The notes: a model not told the origin generated them from the letters alone. A DNA stretch of 64,000 nucleotides from Myxococcus xanthus (GCF_006402735.1 NZ_CP017174.1:4095001-4159000), one strand, 5' to 3'; shown: positions 8,009 through 17,090, numbered from the stretch's first letter. A program made the numbers and translations.

Positions 8009-9109
8009 TCACAGCAGCAGCGGCGGCCGGCCCAGGTGGAGCAGGTCTTGCCGGGCGGAAGGAGCGTCCGACAGTTGGACCTCCACCATGACGCCGCGGA
8101 GCATGTACTGGCGGATGGGGTGCTTGAGGGACACCTCACCCTCGAGCACGCGCCCGATGACGCCCACCTCGTGGCACCAGAAAACACTGGCCGCGCACGA
8201 GTACAGCGGCGTGCCCTGCTCGGCGTTCGGGATGTTCTCGTACGGGACGAAGGCGACCGTGAGGTCCTTCTCGATGGCCTTGAGGTACGGCGACGCACGC
8301 AGCGACGCAATCAGCGTGTCGTAGCGCAGGGCCACCTCGTCCAGGGCGGCCAGGTCCGTCTGGAGGCTCTTCAGCGTCGCCTCCGCGCGGGCCTGCTCCA
8401 GGACGGAGTGCGTGTACTCGCGCTCCAGCAGCAGCACGTCGGACGTCATGCCCTGGGGCGTCTCGTCCTTGCCCATGCCGGACTGCACCGCCGAGAGGCC
8501 GGCAATCTCCCGCTGGAGCGAATCCAGCCGCGTCTCCAGGTCCGCCGAGGACTGCGCCAGTGACAGGTTGCTCTGCGCCAGCTGCGCCAGGTGGTGGTTG
8601 ATGGTGAGCTTCTCCTCCTGCTCCATCAGGCGCGCGTCGTACAGCGCGTCGGTGCGCGTGCGCGCCAGTCCGGCGTAGGCGCGGTTGGACTGGAGAATCT
8701 CCGCCCGGGCGTTGCTGTACTCACGCCGCAGCAACGACAGGCGCCGTGCCACCCGGTCCTTGGCGTCGCGCTCGCCGCGCAGGGCGACGAGGAAGCGCTG
8801 CTGGAACGCGCGCTCCGCGGCGATGGAGCGCTCGGCGTCGGCGATGCGGTTCTCCACCGACCGACGGTCCGACAACACGTGGTCGCGCGCGGACGTCTGC
8901 GCGGCCACCTGGGTATTGAGCGTGAGAATCTGTGGGTCCGTCGGCGAGATGACCGTGGGTGTCACCCAGCTGCGGCTCACCAGGAAGAAGCCCTGGACGG
9001 ACAGGAAGGACACCAGCCCGAGCATGATGAGCGTGAGCAGCAGGGAACCGATGAACTTGTAGGCCGAGACGGCGATGCTGTTGACGCGATTGGCGACGCG
9101 TTGGTTCAT
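8009..9109 (-). CDS. HlyD-like inner membrane coiled-coil protein of polysaccharide operon
   Basis: A 366-residue protein with one N-terminal transmembrane helix (about residues 17-45). A long coiled coil (60-255) follows, then a beta-rich C-terminus (265-366) resembling the barrel of membrane fusion proteins such as HlyD, or Alg44 without its PilZ domain. Its ATG overlaps the stop of the glycosyltransferase by 4 bp (ATGA). It would bridge the inner membrane synthase and the TolC-like protein across the periplasm. No PilZ or other cyclic-di-GMP motif is visible. Two Cys residues near 307 and 313 in the barrel part could form a disulfide. Confidence 0.65.
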   Translation of the reverse strand: MNQRVANRVNSIAVSAYKFIGSLLLTLIMLGLVSFLSVQGFFLVSRSWVTPTVISPTDPQILTLNTQVAAQTSARDHVLSDRRSVENRIADAERSIAAERAFQQRFLVALRGERDAKDRVARRLSLLRREYSNARAEILQSNRAYAGLARTRTDALYDARLMEQEEKLTINHHLAQLAQSNLSLAQSSADLETRLDSLQREIAGLSAVQSGMGKDETPQGMTSDVLLLEREYTHSVLEQARAEATLKSLQTDLAALDEVALRYDTLIASLRASPYLKAIEKDLTVAFVPYENIPNAEQGTPLYSCAASVFWCHEVGVIGRVLEGEVSLKHPIRQYMLRGVMVEVQLSDAPSARQDLLHLGRPPLLL

Positions 9110-10359
9110 GGTGTAGTGCCCTCACCAGCATGGGTGGGAGGAAAGCGGCCCCCGGAGTCGGCCGGCGACGTCTCGGGAGCGGTGTTGGCGCTGCCCCGTG
9201 TCTCCCAACTCCCCGAGTCCAGCGTCAGAAGTGCCAGCGGTGTGAAGAGCGCGTACGTCACCGGCATCAGCAGGGCCATGGGCAGGAAGCTGGCGCCGTG
9301 GACCCGGCGGTCCGCGGGAAGGTGCCGCGTTTCGATTCGATAGATGACTCCCAGCAATCCGATGATGAGGAAGTGGAAGGCGAGGATGTCCCAGAACTCG
9401 CCGGTCAGGACGTTGTGCACGATGACCAGCGGGTAGGAGAGGAGCAGCGCGAGCTGTGACACGTAGTGGACCGTCACCACCGGATGGAGCCGCCAGGCGT
9501 GTGACAGGCCGCCCAGCAGGTCCACCAGGTTGGAGCGGCGCCACCGGAGTTGCTGGGAGAAGTACCCGGCCAGCGTCGACGGCGCGGCGGTGAAGCAGAA
9601 GGCGTCCAGCGTGTAGACCGTCTCGTAGTCGTGCTTGACGATCTGCCGCGTGAGGAACCGGTCCTCGCCGTACTTGATGGGGATGCCCGCGATGGCTCGC
9701 GCCTCGAGGATGGGCTCCAGCTCCAGCAGCACGTGGCGGCGGTACGCGGTGAGGCAGCCCGACAGGCACATCACCTGGCGGAAGCTGCGCTCCAGGTCCT
9801 TGAGCCACTCCTGGGCGAAGTGGAACTTGATTTCAATCATCCGCGTCATCCAGTTGTGATGACGGTTCGTCACGTAGGTGCGGCCGCCCACCGCGGCGAT
9901 GCGCGGGCTGACGAAGCGGCGCACCAACTGGCGGACGGCGGCCTTGTCGACGATGACGTCCGAGTCCACCGAGACGATGATTTCCGCGTCCGTGGCGGCC
10001 TTCACCGCGCGGTTGATGCCCTTGCGCTTGCCCATGTTCTCCGGGTTGCGCATGACGATGACGTTGGGATTTCCCTCCGCCGCCTTCAGTGCCCAGGCGT
10101 AGCTGTCATCCTTGGAGCAGTCATCCACCACCACGATTTGCAGCAGGTGGCTGGGATAGTCCTGCTCCAGGAGACTGCGAACGCCGTGGTAGATGCCTTC
10201 GCCTTCGTTGAACAGCGGGATGACGATGGCGACTCGTGGGAGGTAGGTGTCGTCGACTCTGTCGAACTGCCGCCCCTTCAGGCGCCGTAGCAATGGCCCG
10301 AGGACATAGCGGTTCATCAGAACCACCATGAAAAGTAACTGAATTGGAAAGAGCTCCAT
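9106..10359 (-). CDS. processive family-2 glycosyltransferase (NodC/hyaluronan synthase/Alg8-like)
   Basis: A 417-residue polysaccharide synthase. The GT2 motifs are all visible: VVDDCSKDD around residue 80, DSD at 132-134 for metal/nucleotide-sugar binding, GEDR at 231-234 with the catalytic acid, and QQLRW at 269-273, the hallmark of processive enzymes. A short hydrophobic N-terminus and at least four C-terminal membrane helices (290-380) form the translocation channel. The motif set is closest to NodC, HAS and Alg8. It is the first gene of a four-gene operon with HlyD-like, TolC-like and jelly-roll proteins. The polymer made cannot be read from sequence. Confidence 0.9.
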   Translation of the reverse strand: MELFPIQLLFMVVLMNRYVLGPLLRRLKGRQFDRVDDTYLPRVAIVIPLFNEGEGIYHGVRSLLEQDYPSHLLQIVVVDDCSKDDSYAWALKAAEGNPNVIVMRNPENMGKRKGINRAVKAATDAEIIVSVDSDVIVDKAAVRQLVRRFVSPRIAAVGGRTYVTNRHHNWMTRMIEIKFHFAQEWLKDLERSFRQVMCLSGCLTAYRRHVLLELEPILEARAIAGIPIKYGEDRFLTRQIVKHDYETVYTLDAFCFTAAPSTLAGYFSQQLRWRRSNLVDLLGGLSHAWRLHPVVTVHYVSQLALLLSYPLVIVHNVLTGEFWDILAFHFLIIGLLGVIYRIETRHLPADRRVHGASFLPMALLMPVTYALFTPLALLTLDSGSWETRGSANTAPETSPADSGGRFPPTHAGEGTTP

Positions 10360-10560
10360 CCGTCCCTGCCCCCCATCACGCCACTAGCAGCCCTTGTCGC
10401 TGCCCCTGCATCCGCCACGACCCCCAAGATGGGCGAGCGAAAGGTTGGCGGGGACGACGGTGTGTGCCAACTGCCTCGGGGGTCAGAGACAGTGGCCATC
10501 AGTGGCCATGCCACGCAGAAGCACGCAGGAGCGAGCAGGCGGCGGTGGTAGAAAGGGGGC

Positions 10561-11337
10561 ATGCCGACAGACTTCCAGCCCCTGGCGCTGCGTCCGGATG
10601 AAGTCCATGTATGGATTGTCGAGCCCGAGCGCATCGACGACCGGCGCCTCCTGGATGCCTACTGGTCGCTGCTGGACGCGAAGGAGCGCGACAAGCAGCA
10701 GCGCTTCCGCTTCGAGCGGCACCAGCGTCAGTACCTGGTGAGCCATGCGCTGGTGCGGTTGACGCTGTCGCGCTACGCGCCGGTGCCGCCGGAGGCCTGG
10801 GCCTTCGACACCAACGCGTATGGCCGGCCGATGGTGCGGGGGGAGTGGGGCCCAAAGCTGCGCTTCAACCTGTCCCATACGGACGGCATGGCGCTGGTGG
10901 CGGTGGGCTGGGACGCGGAGCTGGGCGCGGACGTGGAGGACGCGCAGCGCAAGGGGGAGACGGTGGAGATCGCCGACCACTACTTCGCCGCGTCGGAAGT
11001 GGCGGCGCTGAAGTCCCTGCCGCCGGAGCGGCACCGGGAGCGCTTCTTCGAGTACTGGACGCTGAAGGAGTCCTACATCAAGGCGCGCGGCGCGGGGCTG
11101 TCACTGCCGTTGGAGCAGTTCGCCTTCCACCTGGAGCCGGGACAGGCGCCGCGCATTTCCTTCGACCCACGGATGCAAGACGTGCCGGAGGCGTGGCAGT
11201 TCGTGCAGTTGCGCCCGTCGGAGCGGCACCAGGCGGCGGTGGCGGTGAACCGGCCCCGTGGGCAGCCGCTGACGGTGCGCTGGCAGTTCACCGTGCCGCT
11301 GGCCGGGGACACGCCGCCCCGGTTCCAGGCGGCGTAG
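10561..11337 (+). CDS. 4'-phosphopantetheinyl transferase, Sfp type
   Basis: A 258-residue enzyme that moves the phosphopantetheine arm from coenzyme A to carrier-protein domains of polyketide, non-ribosomal peptide or fatty-acid synthases. Family motifs are clear: NLSHTDG near residue 103, GADVED at 122-127 (magnesium ligands) and WTLKESYIKA at 166-175. The size fits the Sfp group. The ATG follows a GAAAGGGGG ribosome site. A type II thioesterase gene converges on it 9 bases downstream, so both may serve secondary-metabolite synthases located elsewhere; no synthase is in this window. Confidence 0.93.
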   Translation: MPTDFQPLALRPDEVHVWIVEPERIDDRRLLDAYWSLLDAKERDKQQRFRFERHQRQYLVSHALVRLTLSRYAPVPPEAWAFDTNAYGRPMVRGEWGPKLRFNLSHTDGMALVAVGWDAELGADVEDAQRKGETVEIADHYFAASEVAALKSLPPERHRERFFEYWTLKESYIKARGAGLSLPLEQFAFHLEPGQAPRISFDPRMQDVPEAWQFVQLRPSERHQAAVAVNRPRGQPLTVRWQFTVPLAGDTPPRFQAA

Positions 11338-11346
11338 ACGGCGGAC

Positions 11347-12159
11347 TCAGGGCGCGCGGCCCATCCACCGGTTCAGGTCCTCGCTGATGTGCGCGAGGAG
11401 GGCGTCCCGCTGCGACTTGATGAAGAAGTGGCCGCCGGGGAAGAGGCGGACGCGGACGTCCTCACTCCGCGTCTCGTCGCGCCAGCGCTCCAGGTTCGCG
11501 GTGGGGACGTGCTTGTCCTCGGGCGAGCCGACGACGGAGATGGGGACCTCCAGCTTCGCGGGCTGGGGGCCGTCCTCCGTGAAGGCGATGCCGAAGTCGG
11601 CGCGCAGCATGGGCAGCACCAGCTCCAGCAGCTCGCGGTGCTGGAAGATCTCCTCGGGCGTGCCGTCGTAGCGCCGCAGCTGCGCGATGAACTCCGGTTC
11701 GGGCAGGTGGTGGATGGGCTCGCGGGTGTTGACGGACGGCGGCCCGGCGGCCCCCAGGAACAGGCCCACGGGGCGCGGGCCATTGCGGGCCTGGAGGCGC
11801 CGAGCGAGCTCCAGGGAGATGCGAGCGCCCATGCTGTAGCCGAAGAAGGCGAAAGGCCGGTCCAGCAGCGGCGCGATGGCGGGCAGCAGCGCGTCCACCA
11901 GGGCAGGCAGGCTGCCAATGGGCTTCTCCGACAGACGGCGCTCGCGCCCGGGGAGCTGGACGGGGCACAGCTCCACACCTGCCGGCAGGCCCTGGCTCCA
12001 CTGGTTGTAGATGGCCACGCTGCCACCGGCGTACGGCAGACAGAACAGCCGCAGCCGCGGGTCCGTCAACGGCTTCCGGGTGGGGAACCAGCGGTCGGGG
12101 GCATGAGGGCTCAAGTTGGACGCGCTTTGCATGACGTGAAGGCTCTGTCGCATGGCCAC
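11347..12159 (-). CDS. type II thioesterase (alpha/beta hydrolase) for PKS/NRPS
   Basis: A 270-residue alpha/beta hydrolase of the external thioesterase family that removes stalled acyl groups from carrier proteins. It shows LFCLPYAGGS at residues 38-47, the oxyanion/nucleophile motif GYSMGA with Ser109, an acid in the GSPEDKHV segment and the His of FPGGHFF near the end. The size matches GrsT-like enzymes. The start is uncertain: GTG at 12159, ATG at 12153 and ATG at 12132 are all in frame, and none has a strong ribosome site. It converges on the phosphopantetheinyl transferase, which supports the secondary-metabolism role. Confidence 0.88.
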   Translation of the reverse strand: MAMRQSLHVMQSASNLSPHAPDRWFPTRKPLTDPRLRLFCLPYAGGSVAIYNQWSQGLPAGVELCPVQLPGRERRLSEKPIGSLPALVDALLPAIAPLLDRPFAFFGYSMGARISLELARRLQARNGPRPVGLFLGAAGPPSVNTREPIHHLPEPEFIAQLRRYDGTPEEIFQHRELLELVLPMLRADFGIAFTEDGPQPAKLEVPISVVGSPEDKHVPTANLERWRDETRSEDVRVRLFPGGHFFIKSQRDALLAHISEDLNRWMGRAP

Positions 12160-12238
12160 GGAAAACGGGTCAAGTCCCGGAGGCCGCGTGGCGTGTTAGC
12201 GTTTCGGGGACGCGCAGGGGCGTCATTCTGGAGTCACA

Positions 12239-12796
12239 ATGGGGCGTTCCGCGGGCTTCATACTCTGGCTGACAGGTCTGTCAGGTGCGGGCAAGAGCAC
12301 CTTGTCCCGTACCCTGCGTGCGCACCTGACCGCGTCGATGCCCGTGGAGGTGCTGGACGGGGATGAGGTGCGCACCTGGCTGTCCCGCGGACTGGGCTTC
12401 ACCCGCGAGGACCGCGAGGAGAACGTTCGCCGCATCGGTCATGTGGCCCGGCTGCTGGCGAAGCACGGGGTGGGCGTCATCGCCGCGGCCATCTCGCCCT
12501 ATGCGAGCTCGCGCGCCGAGGTGCGCCGGCTGGCCGAGGAGGCGGGCATCCCCTTCGTGGAAATCCTTGTCCAGGCGCCTCTGGACGTGCTCATCGCCCG
12601 GGACGTGAAGGGGCTCTACAAGAAGGCGCTGGCCGGCGAGCTGGCGCACTTCACCGGCGTGTCGGACCCCTATGAGGTGCCTGACGCGCCCGACGTCACC
12701 GTCCGCTCGGATGTGGACACCGTGGAGGCGGGCCTGCGGCGCGTCTTGGAGACGCTGCGAAGGCGGGGCCTGCTCGACGCCGCGGCGGCGGCGTGA
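12239..12796 (+). CDS. cysC: adenylylsulfate (APS) kinase
   Basis: A 185-residue enzyme that phosphorylates adenosine 5'-phosphosulfate to PAPS, the sulfate donor for assimilation and sulfation. The P-loop GLSGAGKST is at residues 13-21. The DGDEVR motif and the [10 protein letters not shown]-type segment that bind APS follow, and GLYKKA lies near residue 123. Length fits stand-alone CysC. No sulfurylase or PAPS reductase gene adjoins, so it may supply sulfotransferases rather than cysteine synthesis; that is inference. It is divergent from the thioesterase gene, with an 80-base spacer. Confidence 0.93.
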   Translation: MGRSAGFILWLTGLSGAGKSTLSRTLRAHLTASMPVEVLDGDEVRTWLSRGLGFTREDREENVRRIGHVARLLAKHGVGVIAAAISPYASSRAEVRRLAEEAGIPFVEILVQAPLDVLIARDVKGLYKKALAGELAHFTGVSDPYEVPDAPDVTVRSDVDTVEAGLRRVLETLRRRGLLDAAAAA

Positions 12797-12853
12797 AGCG
12801 CGTCCCCGAGGTGGCGGAACGTCCGCGCACCCCGGGGGAACGGAGCCGCGGAC

Positions 12854-14443
12854 TCAAGCGAGGATGCGCTCCATCTTCACGTAGGGGCGCTCGGCCTGAA
12901 TGCCCTTCGTGCGGCAGTGCTCCAGGAACTTGTTCGACTCGACAATCTGTGGGGCCTTGTCGTCATAGACGAGGATCATCACGTGGCGCAGCCACGGCTC
13001 CTGGCCCATGGCGTAGACGTAGACCTCCTTGGGCGACAGGTAGTTGGTGATTTCGATGGCGCGAGCGCTGTCGGAGCCGTTGAGCCGGCGGGCCTGGTCC
13101 ATCTTCCGGGGCAGGGGATTGCACAGCAGCGGGCCGTACATCCAGCTCATCGGGCCGCCTTCGCACTCCATGCCGAGGAACAGCACGTCGATGGTGCCGA
13201 CGATGTCGCGCAGGTGCTGGTACATGCGCGGCTCGATGGCGTTGGAGTCCGCCGCCATCAGCATGGACTTGCCGCCCAGGCGCACCAGGTGCGCCGTCTT
13301 GGCCTGGATGGCCAGGTCGCTGTGCTCGCCCAGGAAGGGCAGGCCGGTGATAGAGCCGCCCGGCACGGGGATCTCCTGGAGGTCGTCGATCTCCACCACG
13401 TTCTTGAAGCCGTTGTGGTGGAGCATCAGCCTCAGCGATGGGTCCGCCAGCGAGTTGCCGTTGTTGCGCGGGACGATGATGCAGCCCACCCGGTGCCGAA
13501 GCTGGATGAGCGTCTCCATCATCAGGTGGTCGGCGTGGCCGTGGGTGAGGACCACGTAGTCGATGCGCTCGGGCAGGTCGGAGTGGGTGAAGCGGGGGAG
13601 CTCCGTGGGGAACTCGTAGCTGATGACGGGGTCGGTGAGGATGCTGACGTCCTTCGTCTCCAGCAGCACGCAGGCGTGGCCGAAGTAGCGCACGCGCACG
13701 CCCTCACCGGTGTAGCGCTCCGTGCGGCGGGGCTCGGTTTCGGTGAAGAGCGCGGCGAAGGCGTCCGCGGCGGAGGCGGGCACGCCGAGCATCTCCGCGA
13801 CCTGGCCGGGCGAGCCCGGCGTGTGGCGCATGCGGAAGAGGGCGTCCAGGCCTTCGTGCTTGTAGGGGACGCGCAGCCACAGGGGCGTGTCCTCCTCCAG
13901 GCGGGGCGTGCTGAAGATGTAGGGCCGCCAGTCGCCGTCCACCTGCATGAGCGTCACGCTCTGCGAGGACTCCTTGTGGAAGGGGCTGCGGTACAGGAGC
14001 GGCTCGATGTACCGCGCGCTGGCGCGGTTGCTCAGGTCGTACGTGAGCTCCACGTAGCCGCGGAGGATGTCGGGCACCTTGGCGTAGAGGCCCTCCAGGG
14101 AGCCGCCGTTGTTGGGCGCCATGAGCTGCTCCAGCTCGGCCACCGCCTTGGTGTACGCGAGCATGTTGGCCTGCTCCTTCTGCGTCCGCTCCAGGAGCTC
14201 CTTCACGCGCGGGGCCTTCGCCGCCGGGTGGTTGATGAACGGGCCGCCCATCAGCATCGGGTTCTTCAGGGCCGCCACGTGCACGTCCGGATTCGCCACG
14301 AAGGACTGCATCAGCTTCTGGTGCAGGTTCGTCACGAACAGCGGGGCCGTCGCCGGAGACAGCAGGTACCACCACGCGTACCACTGATTGTAGAGCGGCT
14401 CGATGGCGACGTTCGGCTTGAGGTACATGGGTCGGTCCAGCAT
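12854..14443 (-). CDS. metallo-beta-lactamase fold hydrolase with long N-terminal domain
   Basis: A 529-residue protein. The C-terminal half is a metallo-beta-lactamase domain with the zinc motif HGHADH at 301-306 and further His/Asp ligands downstream (GEHSD and AADSN segments). The first 230 residues form a helical domain that starts with an aromatic-rich stretch (NQWYAWWYLL) and has no family I recognise. The start at 14443 is fixed by a GGAGGA ribosome site 7 bases upstream; longer in-frame starts have none. The substrate is unknown. With the Rieske fusion at 4331 it is the second such hydrolase within 10 kb. Confidence 0.75.
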   Translation of the reverse strand: MLDRPMYLKPNVAIEPLYNQWYAWWYLLSPATAPLFVTNLHQKLMQSFVANPDVHVAALKNPMLMGGPFINHPAAKAPRVKELLERTQKEQANMLAYTKAVAELEQLMAPNNGGSLEGLYAKVPDILRGYVELTYDLSNRASARYIEPLLYRSPFHKESSQSVTLMQVDGDWRPYIFSTPRLEEDTPLWLRVPYKHEGLDALFRMRHTPGSPGQVAEMLGVPASAADAFAALFTETEPRRTERYTGEGVRVRYFGHACVLLETKDVSILTDPVISYEFPTELPRFTHSDLPERIDYVVLTHGHADHLMMETLIQLRHRVGCIIVPRNNGNSLADPSLRLMLHHNGFKNVVEIDDLQEIPVPGGSITGLPFLGEHSDLAIQAKTAHLVRLGGKSMLMAADSNAIEPRMYQHLRDIVGTIDVLFLGMECEGGPMSWMYGPLLCNPLPRKMDQARRLNGSDSARAIEITNYLSPKEVYVYAMGQEPWLRHVMILVYDDKAPQIVESNKFLEHCRTKGIQAERPYVKMERILA

Positions 14444-14623
14444 GGCGAGCTCCTCCGAGCGAGGTCCGGAAAACGTCGGGAACTTGGCAAACTTGGAGCC
14501 CGTAGATACACGGATTCGAAGGGTGATGCACGGGACCAACGCAGCGCAGCTTTTGCGTTAGTGCAACCGTGCGAGCATTCGGGCGCATCCCTTTCATCGT
14601 GCAGCTCGAGCAAGGAGCGTCCC

Positions 14624-14920
14624 ATGAAGGCAGCTTGGAATGTTGTGATGGCCCTGATGGTGGGAGTGGCTGTGGGCTGTGGCGTTGGCGCCATGGATCC
14701 GGAGGGCGCGCAGGATGAGGCGCTCGACACGTCGGAAGCCACGCTCGCGGTCTGTGGAGATGGTGTCTGCGAAATCGGAGAGCGGTTGAGCTGTCCCCTG
14801 GATTGCCCACGTGGCGAGTTCTGTGGAAACGGCGCGTGCTGCCCTGGGGAGACGGCCCGGACCTGTCCCGAGGACTGCACGCAGGGGGACCCCGGGCGTT
14901 ACTGCTATCGATCGCACTGA
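14624..14920 (+). CDS. small Cys-rich lipoprotein
   Basis: A 98-residue predicted lipoprotein. The signal peptide ends in AVGC (Cys about 21). The mature part carries two copies of a Cys-rich module: CGDGVCEIGE then CPLDC, and CGNGACCPGE then CPEDC. This repeat occurs in many secreted myxobacterial proteins, where the cysteines likely form disulfides. The start at 14624 follows AAGGAG at 14612-14617. The function is unknown. It is divergent from the metallo-beta-lactamase gene and stands at the left edge of the accessory region. Confidence 0.75.
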   Translation: MKAAWNVVMALMVGVAVGCGVGAMDPEGAQDEALDTSEATLAVCGDGVCEIGERLSCPLDCPRGEFCGNGACCPGETARTCPEDCTQGDPGRYCYRSH

Positions 14921-15000
14921 GTCGCCGCGGGCGCGCGAGCAGCGAGGTTCTCTTTGTTCGCGCGCCGTTCCGCCGTGTCAGGTAGGGCGGGGCGTCTTCG

Positions 15001-15273
15001 CTACATCGCGAAGCAGCCGTAGACCTTCTCGTAGTAGGAGGTCTTCGTTCCGTTGAGGACCGTCTCTGGCGTGCTGCAGCCGCAGAGGAGCTCACCGACC
15101 TTGGTGACCTTCGCGGGCTCCGCGTAGTACGTGATGACGTAGTCCCGGCCGGTGATGTCACGACAGGGGATCGCCTGGGCCTCCGTTTCGAGTCCGGCGG
15201 CCTCCTCTTCGATGCCGCCACAGCCCGTCATCAGCCCTACTGCCAGCAGACCCACCATGATGCCCGTACGCAT
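15001..15273 (-). CDS. small lipoprotein, possibly DUF6289-like
   Basis: A 90-residue predicted lipoprotein. The signal peptide ends in MTGC (Cys about 18). The mature part is short, with the pattern YVITYYAEPAKVTKVGELLCGC and a C-terminal Cys. That layout (Tyr pair, then a Gly-Glu segment, then Cys) recalls a small myxobacterial family I know as DUF6289; the match is from memory. The start at 15273 follows a GGGGA ribosome site 6 bases upstream, and a longer in-frame start lacks one. Function unknown. Confidence 0.65.
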   Translation of the reverse strand: MRTGIMVGLLAVGLMTGCGGIEEEAAGLETEAQAIPCRDITGRDYVITYYAEPAKVTKVGELLCGCSTPETVLNGTKTSYYEKVYGCFAM

Positions 15274-15451
15274 GAATTCCCCTTTTGTGAGACGGTGATG
15301 CGTTCCCAGGATAGCCAGAGAACGCGTCAATGGCACCCGGGGGCTGCGGACTGTCGGAATGCCAACGGGCCTGCTCGGCCTGTCGACGAGGTGCCCGTGG
15401 GGGGAAGAGCACCGCTTCGTGGCGGATGCCCTTCATCGTGAGGTCCGCGGG

Positions 15452-15706
15452 CTATGTCTGGATGGTGTTCATGACATTGATGGGCAATAGGAGATTGAAG
15501 ACCAGTGCCTCCGGCACGTGCGTGCTGTCAGGGTTCAGCGCCAGGTAGCGGGCAATGTCTCGGGCCTGCCGCAGTTGGATGGCGTCGCCGACGGCGCGGA
15601 TGTCCTGGAAAAAGCTGTCCACCACCGCGCGCAGCTTGCTGTCATTGAACAAGTATGAGTCCCGGCTCCTCGCCTGCTGGGCAGTAGCGCGGCGATCATC
15701 GGCCAT
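15452..15706 (-). pseudogene. 3' fragment of an unknown gene
   Basis: An 84-residue open frame at the left edge of the accessory island. The C-terminal 65 residues look like real helical protein (LRAVVDSFFQDIRAVGDAIQ, then ARYLALNPDSTHVPEALVF). No convincing start or ribosome site is present, and the AT-richer gene upstream ends only about 100 bases away. It is best read as the surviving end of a longer gene cut by insertion of the island, but a short intact gene cannot be excluded. Confidence 0.35.
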
Positions 15707-15806
15707 GCACTGCGATTGCACTGGGAGATAGGCAGCGTCGGGGCGGAAACCCTTGTCACCCCGGGCACGAAGATCGACTGAAGTGATCAGGCAAGGGCTG
15801 GGGCGG

Positions 15807-16781
15807 CTACTTTGGTGAAATGCGCTGTAGCAGTTCCACGGCAGTTGCCTGTGGGAGCGGTTCCGCTTGTTCGACAGAGTACCCACTGGGCTGCGACGAG
15901 AAGATCGTACTCGCAGCCTGAGCTAGAATTGCGTCTTTGACTCGTTCGTTTGCCGCAGACGCCGCGAATACGCCGAACGTGCTAAGCGCAACTGACCTGT
16001 GCCTGTTGACGATGTAGTTGTGCCGACTTGTTCTGTAGTTTCGAGCGCAGAGCGAGAGCGCGTAGAATGCGACCGACAAAACCAGGAACCTGGGAGCGTA
16101 TGCAAATATTGTCAGGGACATTGAGCCTTGTACAAGGGCCGCAGGAGTGTTTGCGCTGGCGAACCATGCGATCGCTGCGATAATTGTTGCTGCGACTGCG
16201 ACGCCGATGAGCCACTTGGTTGCGGAGTCTTTGTGCTCAATTGCTTCGTTGGCGAAGTGCTCTGACTGTCGGGCAATGACCGTATCTATGGAGAGCTTCT
16301 TGAGGTCGTCGGCAAGTTGTTCACATTCGACTCGCGTCTTCTTGACGGCCACCAGTTCGTTTTCGAGTTTTGACTGGGTGCTCTCGATGTTGGGGGATCT
16401 TTGCATCTCAAGGGCGATTATTGGGGCGGCGACTCTGTAGAGGGTGTTGTACTGGCTGCTTATTTCTTGGCTGTATGACTCTGGCGGGGTGGGGTTGGTT
16501 GTCGTCTTTCTGCTGCTGGGGGTTGTTAGGGTGGTAATTGCGCTGTGGATGCGACTCCTTAGTTCCTTGCTGGTTTTTGAGGGTATGTTGTTGATGTCTA
16601 TTGAGGCGATGGTCTTGAGGAGAGAGATGAGGTTGGTTAGGTCTGTCGTGGGGTCATGATCGGGGTCTGGCGTGCCGTCTCGTGTGATGGCGTTTTGAAT
16701 TTTCTCCATGTTGAGGTTGGAGATGTTTGATTCAAGGTGTTCGCGATAGTTGTTGTTGGGGTTGATTTGGTTGGTTGGCAT
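15807..16781 (-). CDS. membrane protein of unknown function with atypical base composition
   Basis: A 324-residue protein, notably richer in Asn, Thr, Ser and Ile than the neighbours because the DNA is visibly more AT-rich, a sign of recent transfer. Residues 1-110 are polar. A coiled-coil-like stretch (140-200) follows, then two or three membrane helices (about 203-225 and 232-262), and a polar C-terminus. The start at 16781 is the first ATG after the composition shift; a longer frame to 17042 looks non-coding. No known domain is recognised. The layout (polar sensor-like N-terminus, helix pair, short tail) is seen in some defence or stress membrane proteins, but no function is claimed. Confidence 0.6.
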   Translation of the reverse strand: MPTNQINPNNNYREHLESNISNLNMEKIQNAITRDGTPDPDHDPTTDLTNLISLLKTIASIDINNIPSKTSKELRSRIHSAITTLTTPSSRKTTTNPTPPESYSQEISSQYNTLYRVAAPIIALEMQRSPNIESTQSKLENELVAVKKTRVECEQLADDLKKLSIDTVIARQSEHFANEAIEHKDSATKWLIGVAVAATIIAAIAWFASANTPAALVQGSMSLTIFAYAPRFLVLSVAFYALSLCARNYRTSRHNYIVNRHRSVALSTFGVFAASAANERVKDAILAQAASTIFSSQPSGYSVEQAEPLPQATAVELLQRISPK

Positions 16782-17090
16782 GCGCGGAGCGTATCGCAGG
16801 CTGGTTTGGATGGCGAAGGGGTTGCGATTATTCGCTCCGCGACGCCCTCGTTCTCCGAAGTTTTTACCGTGTGCTTGCGAATGGGCCAACCCATGGTCCC
16901 GTGCCGTTGTGCCTCGGGTGGTTGCGCTCCTAGCTGGTTGCTTTCGCCAGCGACTCCTTGAGTTGTTTGTCCTTCCGCCCGATTGGGATGCAGGGCCGAC
17001 GAGGAGGATGGGGCACCCGAGGCTGGTGTGCTTCGCGTCCACCTTCCATCACACACATCTCGGGTGTCCACCGAACCGGGCCAAGCTCAG
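16782..17090. other. intergenic stretch in accessory island
   Basis: About 300 bases between the AT-richer membrane gene and the small broken operon that follows. Several open frames cross it, but none has a ribosome site or protein-like composition. I see no repeats or terminator. Confidence 0.4.

Noticed and set aside
10486-10512. Short direct repeat CAGTGGCCAT twice upstream of the phosphopantetheinyl transferase
   Set aside because: Only two 10-bp copies next to each other; too little to call a regulatory site or CRISPR-like repeat.
12917-14620. Very long plus-strand frame opposite the metallo-beta-lactamase gene
   Set aside because: Only its last 98 residues (from 14624) have a signal peptide, Cys repeats and a ribosome site. 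The rest is antisense to a gene with clear motifs.
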